Made by a program: the position numbers and the translations under genes | The notes under the pieces: model-generated | What the model was told of the DNA's origin: nothing | Database searches by the model: none | What the model saw: the letters and a program-made list of their open reading frames with translations, nothing else | Assembly (NCBI GenBank): GCA_964605365.1 | Contig: CAZSCF010000014.1 | Location: forward strand, 1 to 18,257 | Direction of reading: 5' to 3' | Source of the DNA: CAZSCF01 sp964605365 | Lineage (GTDB): Bacteria; Patescibacteriota; Minisyncoccia; Moranbacterales; UBA2206 | DNA: 18,257 nucleotides | Part shown: positions 14,942-18,257 of the stretch, one piece after another | Position numbering within the stretch: position 1 is the first letter of the stretch | How the letters are laid out: each line of letters begins with the position of its first letter

Positions 14942-15080
14942 AAATAAAAAAACCAAAAATATTGATCGGAATAAGTTTTCTTTTTTTGCATCACGTTTAT
15001 CATAAATAAATATTAACAGAGAAAGTTATTATTGTAAATTCCCTGATATTTTATGCCTCCTGCTTTATGTTGTCCGATTA

Positions 15081-15242
15081 CTATTTCAATGCAGCGATGG
15101 CCAAGCCGATAAAATACGGCCAAAGAATAATTGCCAAAAGCCCTTTCCAGAAAGACAGATGTAGAAACCCGATGGTAAACAGCCATCCTGCAAACCAGGA
15201 AAAAGCCGTAAAGCCATGCTGCTCGACTTTTATTTTTTCCAT
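15081..15242 (-). CDS. Small 53-aa membrane protein
   Basis: The frame from ATG 15242 to TAG 15081 encodes a 53-residue peptide starting MEKIKVEQHGFTAFSWFAG. Two hydrophobic helices are plausible (about residues 13-29 and 34-51, the second with LLAIILWPYFIGLAIA). It starts 18 bases after the DUF457-like gene on the same strand, so it is probably co-transcribed with that membrane protein. No Shine-Dalgarno site is seen. The product is unrecognised; the continuous amphipathic pattern and tight spacing argue that it is real. Confidence 0.6.
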   Translation of the reverse strand: MEKIKVEQHGFTAFSWFAGWLFTIGFLHLSFWKGLLAIILWPYFIGLAIAALK

Positions 15243-15260
15243 ATAATTAAAATTAAAAAA

Positions 15261-15764
15261 TTATTTATTATTCTTTTTTTGTTTCTTTTGATACCAAAAA
15301 ATTATGTAGAGAAGAATTAGAATGGCAACATTAGGAAAAAATATTATTGGATTTCCCCAACCGATGCCATTAATTTTGAAATTGGAAACCGGCCAGAGAA
15401 ATGGCGTGGGGAAAAAGCTGAAAGAATGACCGGGAATATCAATCAAGATATGCAAAAACCAGGCACCCAAAGGCCAATAAGGTTTTTTTATCAAAAACCA
15501 CGCCAAACCAAAAACAATAGCGAATATTATCAAGCTATGAGTAATATTATACAAACTCTGCACATAATGAGGAACAAGACTTGCATCAGGATGCCCACTG
15601 GAAAAACCCGATTCTCCTGCAAGACCCAACAGCCTAGCCACAAAAAATATTCCGAAAGAAAAAACATCGGGACTAATTCCAATCAAAAAAGCCGCCAGAT
15701 ATTTTTTTGAACTTTTCCTACCAAAAGCAATTCCTCCCCAAAGCCCATGCGAAATGATATCCAT
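15261..15764 (-). CDS. Putative membrane-bound metal-dependent hydrolase (DUF457/YdjM-like)
   Basis: This 167-residue integral membrane protein has about four hydrophobic helices and the conserved polar residues of the DUF457/YdjM family: H6 in MDIISHGLWG, D33 in GISPDVFSFG, H76 in NITHSLIIF, and H105, D109 and H113 in WFLHILIDIPGHS. These are presumed metal ligands; the substrate is not known, and membrane lipid or phosphoester hydrolysis is only a family guess. ATG 15764 starts the protein immediately at the conserved N-terminal motif. The 53-aa membrane gene follows 18 bases after its stop. Confidence 0.85.
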   Translation of the reverse strand: MDIISHGLWGGIAFGRKSSKKYLAAFLIGISPDVFSFGIFFVARLLGLAGESGFSSGHPDASLVPHYVQSLYNITHSLIIFAIVFGLAWFLIKKPYWPLGAWFLHILIDIPGHSFSFFPTPFLWPVSNFKINGIGWGNPIIFFPNVAILILLYIIFWYQKKQKKNNK

Positions 15765-15872
15765 AATTTCTTGCCCCGTTAAATTCCATTTTTGGAATAT
15801 TTAATCGGAGTATCTTTATTTCTTTATTTAATTCTATGCCAAAAAAATAAAGAAATCAAAAAGACCAGATTC

Positions 15873-15901
15873 TTGATATTTAACTTAATATTTGCTACTG
15901 T
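15873..15901 (+). promoter_or_regulatory. Candidate promoter of the tRNA-Ser(GCU) repeat region
   Basis: TTGATA (15873-15878) is followed after 17 bases by TACTGT (15896-15901), about 17 bases before the first copy of the tRNA 5' end. The -35 is good and the -10 weak. Confidence 0.35.
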
Positions 15902-15936
15902 AATTTAGTATTAATATTGGAAGCGTGGCTGAGTGG

Positions 15937-16035
15937 GTCGAATGCGAGTAAGCGAGTATTCGACGGGTTGCAAAAGCAACCCCGGAAGACAATCAGCTTC
16001 GACTTTTTGTTCGAGTTCGCTTCAAAGCGAACGAG
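15937..16035 (+). other. 99-nt structured insert in tRNA-Ser 5' half, copy 1
   Basis: Consecutive hairpins are visible: GTCGAAT with ATTCGAC (15937-15943/15958-15964), GGGTTGC-AAAA-GCAACCC (15965-15982), a short GAAG/CTTC stem (15985-15988/15997-16000), and GTTCGCT-TCAA-AGCGAAC (16015-16032). The first loop holds a repeat of GCGAGTA. Open frames across it are low-complexity by-products of the repeat. It may be a structured RNA or a non-coding mobile insert. Confidence 0.6.
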
Positions 16036-16060
16036 TAATATTGGAAGCGTGGCTGAGTGG

Positions 16061-16159
16061 GTCGAATGCGAGTAAGCGAGTATTCGACGGGTTGCAAAAG
16101 CAACCCCGGAAGACAATCAGCTTCGACTTTTTGTTCGAGTTCGCTTCGAAGCGAACGAG
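16061..16159 (+). other. 99-nt structured insert in tRNA-Ser 5' half, copy 2
   Basis: This copy is identical to copy 1 apart from one base in the last hairpin loop (TCGA in place of TCAA), so all stems are kept. Its right end joins directly to the 25-base repeat that begins the intact tRNA. Confidence 0.6.
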
Positions 16160-16166
16160 TAATATT

Positions 16167-16253
16167 GGAAGCGTGGCTGAGTGGCTTAAAGCAGCACACT
16201 GCTAATGTGTTGACTCTGAAAAGGGTCCGGAGGTTCGAATCCTCCCGCTTCCG
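16167..16253 (+). tRNA. serX: tRNA-Ser (anticodon GCU)
   Basis: The cloverleaf is complete: acceptor GGAAGCG/CGCTTCC, D arm GCT/AGC, anticodon stem GCACA/TGTGT with loop CTGCTAA (anticodon GCT), a long variable arm GACTC...GGGTC as in class II serine tRNAs, T arm GGAGG-TTCGAAT-CCTCC and discriminator G. The next bases are CA, so the CCA end is not fully encoded. The gene symbol is only a conventional label. Confidence 0.95.
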
Positions 16254-16284
16254 CATTCTTTACAGCATCATTTAGCTATGATAA

Positions 16285-16290
16285 TATAAT
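16285..16290 (+). promoter_or_regulatory. -10 box upstream of the zinc-finger gene
   Basis: A perfect TATAAT lies about 130 bases before the zinc-protein ATG. The -35 region is poor (TTTACA at 16259-16264 is 20 bases away). It would give a leader of roughly 120 bases. Confidence 0.45.
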
Positions 16291-16298
16291 CCTACGGT

Positions 16299-16418
16299 GA
16301 ATATTTCAACAGTAGTCTAAATATTCTATATATAGATGAGCTAGAAGAGTAAGTCACCCATAAAATCTCATCCGCCTCGTTGGCGAATGAGCTAGAAAGA
16401 GAGGTGACTAATACTCAA
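16299..16418 (+). promoter_or_regulatory. Structured 5' leader that can hide the ribosome binding site
   Basis: AGTCACC (16352-16358) is exactly complementary to GGTGACT (16403-16409), which overlaps the Shine-Dalgarno-like GAGGTG. Inside this helix, CTCATCCGCC (16367-16376) pairs almost fully with GGCGAATGAG (16382-16391). ATGAGCTAGAA occurs twice (from 16336 and 16387), offering alternative pairing of the first copy with CTCAT. An AT-rich stem GAATATTT/AAATATTC (16299-16306/16319-16326) lies further up. This suggests switchable translation control. Confidence 0.5.
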
Positions 16419-16652
16419 ATGGCTTATCAAGATAATAATCGTCCTCAAAGACAAATGTTCGACATTACTTCTTTGGGAATTACCTGCGCTGAATGCGGAA
16501 CAGCTATCAATCAGCTTCCTTTCGAACCAACCAAGAAAGAAGACGGCACTTTCGGAAAATTATATTGCTATGAATGCAATAAAAAAAGAATGAGAGACAG
16601 AGGACCAAGAAATTTCGGAAGTGGTTTCGGTGGTGGACAAAAACGTTTCTGA
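16419..16652 (+). CDS. Small zinc-ribbon protein (CxxC...CxxC type)
   Basis: This 77-residue protein has two cysteine pairs, C23/C26 (CAEC) and C50/C53 (CYEC), around a 23-residue spacer containing LPFEPTK, then a basic Arg/Gly/Phe-rich tail. It resembles the small CxxC-x17-CxxC zinc-binding proteins common in CPR genomes, with a longer spacer here. A nucleic-acid or ribosome-linked role is plausible from the basic tail but unproven. I start at ATG 16419, 12 bases after GAGGTG; an in-frame TTG at 16380 and GTG at 16404 lie within the structured leader. It follows tRNA-Ser(GCU) and ends before a strong terminator. Confidence 0.82.
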   Translation: MAYQDNNRPQRQMFDITSLGITCAECGTAINQLPFEPTKKEDGTFGKLYCYECNKKRMRDRGPRNFGSGFGGGQKRF

Positions 16653-16663
16653 TTCAAATTTCT

Positions 16664-16698
16664 AAAACAAAAATCCCACTAAATGGGATTTTTGTTTT
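16664..16698. terminator. Bidirectional rho-independent terminator
   Basis: A 15-pair stem (16664-16678 with 16684-16698, core AAATCCCA/TGGGATTT) closes a five-base loop and carries T-runs in either direction. It ends the zinc-protein transcript. Confidence 0.9.
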
Positions 16699-16716
16699 GA
16701 CTGGAAACTCAAAAAT

Positions 16717-16766
16717 TGTCACCTTGAGCGAATCCGCCAGTTGGCGGAGAAGTCGAAAGATCAAAT
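16717..16766 (+). repeat. Interrupted member of the short palindromic repeat family
   Basis: The block begins TGTCA and ends ATCAAAT, like the 30-nt repeats at 12058, 12393 and 17445 (TGTCA...ATCTAAT). Its middle, CCTTGAGCGAA...GTCGAAAG, is split by a 19-base insert holding the near-palindrome TCCGCCAGTTGGCGGA and flanked by GAA on both sides. Without the insert it would be about 31 bases long. From here to 16859 nothing else is evident apart from a short GCCTGCCTGCC run. Confidence 0.5.
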
Positions 16767-16859
16767 AAATTTTAAAGTAGATTCCTTGGCTATGCCTGCC
16801 TGCCAATAAAAAAGCTCGAAATAACACTTTTGAAACCTCTCCTCTAAAAAATAATAGAA

Positions 16860-17450
16860 CTAAAGTCGTAGCATCCGATTAATTGAATCTTTGAGCCGAT
16901 AATCTTGTTTGACTTCAGGAATGTATTGCGAAATTATTTCACGAATTTCATCCGGATCTTCATTGTGCAATGGAATCTGCAAAAAAGGCATCAAATCACT
17001 TTTCATATGCAAGCTCAAAGATTTAATAATTTCCGGATCATAAAAAATCCAGAAAGAGTTTATTTGCTCAAACTCATACAATTCTTTCCCGGCCACAATA
17101 CCCTTTTTGGTTATCATGAAATCCAACATTTGCGGATCACGACTGATATAGATGTATTCAACCATTCCTATTAGAATAAAAGTTATCGCCATAATCGGAC
17201 TATTGGTGAAAAAAGCATAGGAAATGATGGCAATGAGACCCAACGTCATAACCGTGTACCACTTCTTGTCTCGATCATAGCTTTCGTATTCCGGCGCCTG
17301 CCAATGGAAAAGCACTTCGCCAGCCATTCCATTTGAGACCTTTTCTCTTCTTGGTTGTTCCGACTCAAATCCAAAATTTGATTCGTCTTGCCGAATCTCT
17401 CTTTTTTCTTGTTGAGCCCTAAAATTTTCTATATACATTTTCGTTGTCAT
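16860..17450 (-). CDS. Conserved-looking two-helix membrane protein, unknown function
   Basis: This protein of up to 196 residues has a polar, charged N-terminal region (1-62), two adjacent transmembrane helices (about 66-82 and 84-102), and a cytoplasmic domain of mixed strand and helix (about 108-196) resembling a small PH-like fold, with ITKKGIVAGKELYEFEQINS. The segment LFHWQAPEYESYDRDKKWY before the helices looks conserved in type. Function is unknown. ATG 17450 is supplied by the end of a palindromic repeat (TGTCAT read in reverse); ATG 17438, four codons later, is an equally good start. No Shine-Dalgarno site is present. Confidence 0.82.
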   Translation of the reverse strand: MTTKMYIENFRAQQEKREIRQDESNFGFESEQPRREKVSNGMAGEVLFHWQAPEYESYDRDKKWYTVMTLGLIAIISYAFFTNSPIMAITFILIGMVEYIYISRDPQMLDFMITKKGIVAGKELYEFEQINSFWIFYDPEIIKSLSLHMKSDLMPFLQIPLHNEDPDEIREIISQYIPEVKQDYRLKDSINRMLRL

Positions 17451-17474
17451 TCTGAATTTATTTCAGAATCTAAT
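17445..17474 (+). repeat. 30-nt palindromic repeat, copy 3
   Basis: It reads TGTCAT, hairpin TCTGAA-TTTAT-TTCAGA, ATCTAAT, the same length and ends as copies 1 and 2. The stem differs from theirs at paired positions, so pairing is conserved. Its TGTCAT end provides an ATG for the minus-strand membrane protein. Confidence 0.82.
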
Positions 17475-17558
17475 CCAATTATTTTACCTTTTTTTAATTT
17501 TAGCATAAATGACATTTTTAATAAAAGGATTTACAAAATTTATGGGAACTGATATGTT

Positions 17559-17564
17559 TATAAT
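17559..17564 (+). promoter_or_regulatory. -10 box upstream of the tRNA-Ser fragment and HNH gene
   Basis: A perfect TATAAT lies 22 bases before the tRNA-like 5' end. The nearest -35-like element, TTTACA (17530-17535), is 23 bases away, too far for a standard promoter. This probably drives the tRNA fragment, the HNH gene and perhaps tRNA-Ser(UGA). Confidence 0.5.
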
Positions 17565-17586
17565 GTTTTGAGTGCGACCAAAAAAC

Positions 17587-17613
17587 GGAGAGTTGGCAGA
17601 GTGGTCGAACGCG
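17587..17613 (+). pseudogene. Isolated 5' fragment of a tRNA-Ser (acceptor strand and D arm only)
   Basis: These 27 bases match the usual start of a bacterial serine tRNA: acceptor strand GGAGAGT, TG, D stem GCA, D loop GAGTGGTCGAA, CGC and position 26 G. The anticodon arm and everything after it are missing; the sequence leads into the HNH start codon 11 bases later. No matching 3' acceptor strand ACTCTCC occurs nearby. It differs in sequence from the intact tRNA-Ser(UGA) downstream. Confidence 0.8.
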
Positions 17614-17624
17614 AGTAAAAGTAA

Positions 17625-18173
17625 ATGGACATTGAGATTAAGACTCTTTTCTTGAAACAAGCTTTGTGGTATACTGGATTAGTGAGTGAACAATATAAAA
17701 GAAATCCGAATACTTTTTGTCAGGTCTGTGGCAAAAAAATATATAGACGGCCTGGGATGATAAAAAGAAGTAGGGGTCAGGTTTTTTGTAGTCAGGCCTG
17801 CTATGGTAAATCCTGCAGAAAAGAGATTCCCTGTTTAATATGCGGAAAATTAATTTTGGCAAGTTTTAACAAAAAGACTTGCAGCAGGGGTTGTGCCAAT
17901 AAGCTCAGAGAAGGTATAAAGTATAAATTGAATAGACCCAAAGATAAAGTTAAATCACAAAGATCCTTAAAGATAAGATTGCTGCAAGAAAGAGGCGGAA
18001 AATGTGAAAGATGTGGGTTTGATAAATATCAAATATTGCAGGTTCATCATAAAGACAAAAATAAAAACAATAATGATTTAAAAAATTTAGAGCTAGTTTG
18101 TCCTAATTGTCATTTTGAAGAACATTATTTTGAAAAAAGTTGGCTTAGCGAAATCTCTAAAAATATTTGGTGA
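17625..18173 (+). CDS. HNH endonuclease with multiple zinc fingers, tRNA-Ser-associated
   Basis: This 182-residue protein has an N-terminal region with cysteine pairs C32/C35, C55/C59, C70/C73 and C86/C90, likely two zinc fingers for DNA recognition, a basic linker (about 95-118), and a C-terminal HNH nuclease domain: C127/C130, the catalytic HH at 141-142 (VHHKDKN), N154 and the C159/C162/H163 triad (CPNCH). Such proteins cut or nick DNA and are typical of homing elements. It starts 11 bases after a tRNA-Ser 5' fragment with no Shine-Dalgarno site, and its TGA stop lies inside the acceptor strand of tRNA-Ser(UGA), overlapping by five bases. The tight packing suggests a mobile cassette that lives on tRNA-Ser genes. 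Confidence 0.92.
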   Translation: MDIEIKTLFLKQALWYTGLVSEQYKRNPNTFCQVCGKKIYRRPGMIKRSRGQVFCSQACYGKSCRKEIPCLICGKLILASFNKKTCSRGCANKLREGIKYKLNRPKDKVKSQRSLKIRLLQERGGKCERCGFDKYQILQVHHKDKNKNNNDLKNLELVCPNCHFEEHYFEKSWLSEISKNIW

Positions 18174-18256
18174 GGTACCGAAGTGGTCATAACGGGACGG
18201 TCTTGAAAACCGTTTGCTCTGAAAGGGGCGCGTGGGTTCGAATCCCACCCTCACCG
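18169..18256 (+). tRNA. tRNA-Ser (anticodon UGA)
   Basis: The cloverleaf is complete: acceptor GGTGAGG/CCTCACC, D arm CCG/CGG, anticodon stem ACGGT/ACCGT with loop CTTGAAA (anticodon TGA), long variable arm GCTCTGAAAGGGGC, T arm GTGGG-TTCGAAT-CCCAC, discriminator G. The window ends one base later. The first five bases overlap the end of the HNH gene, so RNase P cutting would clip that message at its stop codon. Confidence 0.95.
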
Positions 18257-18257
18257 C

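Larger units (their letters stand above)
15912..16184 (+). repeat. Tandem 124-bp units carrying the tRNA-Ser(GCU) 5' end
   Basis: A 25-base direct repeat, TAATATT plus the first 18 bases of tRNA-Ser(GCU), occurs at 15912-15936, 16036-16060 and 16160-16184, with an exact 124-base period. The third copy is the start of the real tRNA gene. Between the copies lie two 99-base inserts that differ at one base. The first two tRNA starts therefore lead into the insert instead of the anticodon arm and cannot make normal tRNA. Confidence 0.92.

Noticed and set aside
14902..15003. A 33-codon ATG frame on the minus strand running across the palindrome at 14925-14940
   Set aside because: No ribosome binding site, low complexity, and the palindrome and T-runs explain the sequence better.
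15919..16042. Complete tRNA-Ser with an intron
   Set aside because: After the 5' end there is no anticodon arm or proper T stem in the unit, and the intact tRNA downstream has its own 5' end; a group I or archaeal-type intron does not fit.
15912..16184. CRISPR array
   Set aside because: The repeated units are nearly identical throughout, without unique spacers, and there are no cas genes.
15895..16275. Several open frames of 70-90 codons on both strands across the tRNA-Ser repeat region
   Set aside because: They are by-products of the tandem tRNA-containing repeats, share identical peptides in different copies, cross a tRNA gene and have no start signals.

Overview
The window is AT-rich, gene-dense DNA from a bacterium using the standard code (TGA is a stop in several genes). 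It most resembles a Candidate Phyla Radiation / Patescibacteria genome, probably Parcubacteria-like. The evidence is a compact pilM-pilN-pilO-pilB-pilT type IV pilus cluster with an embedded CheY-like gene, many small zinc-binding or single-helix proteins, few Shine-Dalgarno sites on core genes, tRNAs without a full encoded CCA, and short palindromic intergenic repeats. Lineage is an inference from gene content and style, not a database result.

Layout. 1-5330 (minus): pilM, pilN, pilO-like, pilB, a single-domain response regulator and the start of pilT, which runs off the left edge. 5331-5552: divergent promoter region with a perfect DnaA box and a strong clpC promoter whose predicted start is the clpC ATG. 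5553-9294 (plus): clpC, comF and an unknown gene, closed by a bidirectional terminator. 9351-10075 (minus): two small membrane-anchored proteins. 10147-10307: a long imperfect inverted repeat abutting the hydrogenase stop codon. 10307-13438 (minus): an [FeFe] hydrogenase and a NuoF-like diaphorase, separated by a 365-bp GIY-YIG nuclease cassette bounded by inverted 30-nt palindromic repeats. 13553-14799: a cluster of tiny unknown genes, four of them with strong Shine-Dalgarno sites unlike their neighbours; two (57 and 44 aa) are very short. 14854-14941: attenuator-like tandem hairpins. 15081-15764 (minus): a 53-aa membrane protein and a DUF457/YdjM-like membrane protein.

The most unusual part is the tRNA-Ser region. 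At 15912-16253 an intact tRNA-Ser(GCU) is preceded by two tandem 124-bp units. Each unit holds the 5' end of that tRNA (part of a 25-bp direct repeat) followed by a 99-nt insert that can fold into consecutive hairpins. At 17587-18256 a 27-nt 5' fragment of a different tRNA-Ser lies directly upstream of a multi-zinc HNH endonuclease gene, whose stop codon overlaps the first bases of an intact tRNA-Ser(UGA). Both arrangements diverge from tRNA just after the D arm and share a near-identical 15-nt junction. I infer that they belong to one family of tRNA-Ser-associated elements, a nuclease-coding form and a small structured form without a gene. Between them are a zinc-finger gene whose leader could hide its ribosome binding site, and a conserved-looking two-helix membrane protein whose start codon comes from a third 30-nt repeat.

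The pilus genes form one apparent machine, but pilC, the prepilin peptidase and pilins are not visible here. The hydrogenase and NuoF-like protein probably act together in NAD(P)H- or ferredoxin-linked H2 metabolism. No HydE/F/G maturases or NuoE-like subunit are in the window.
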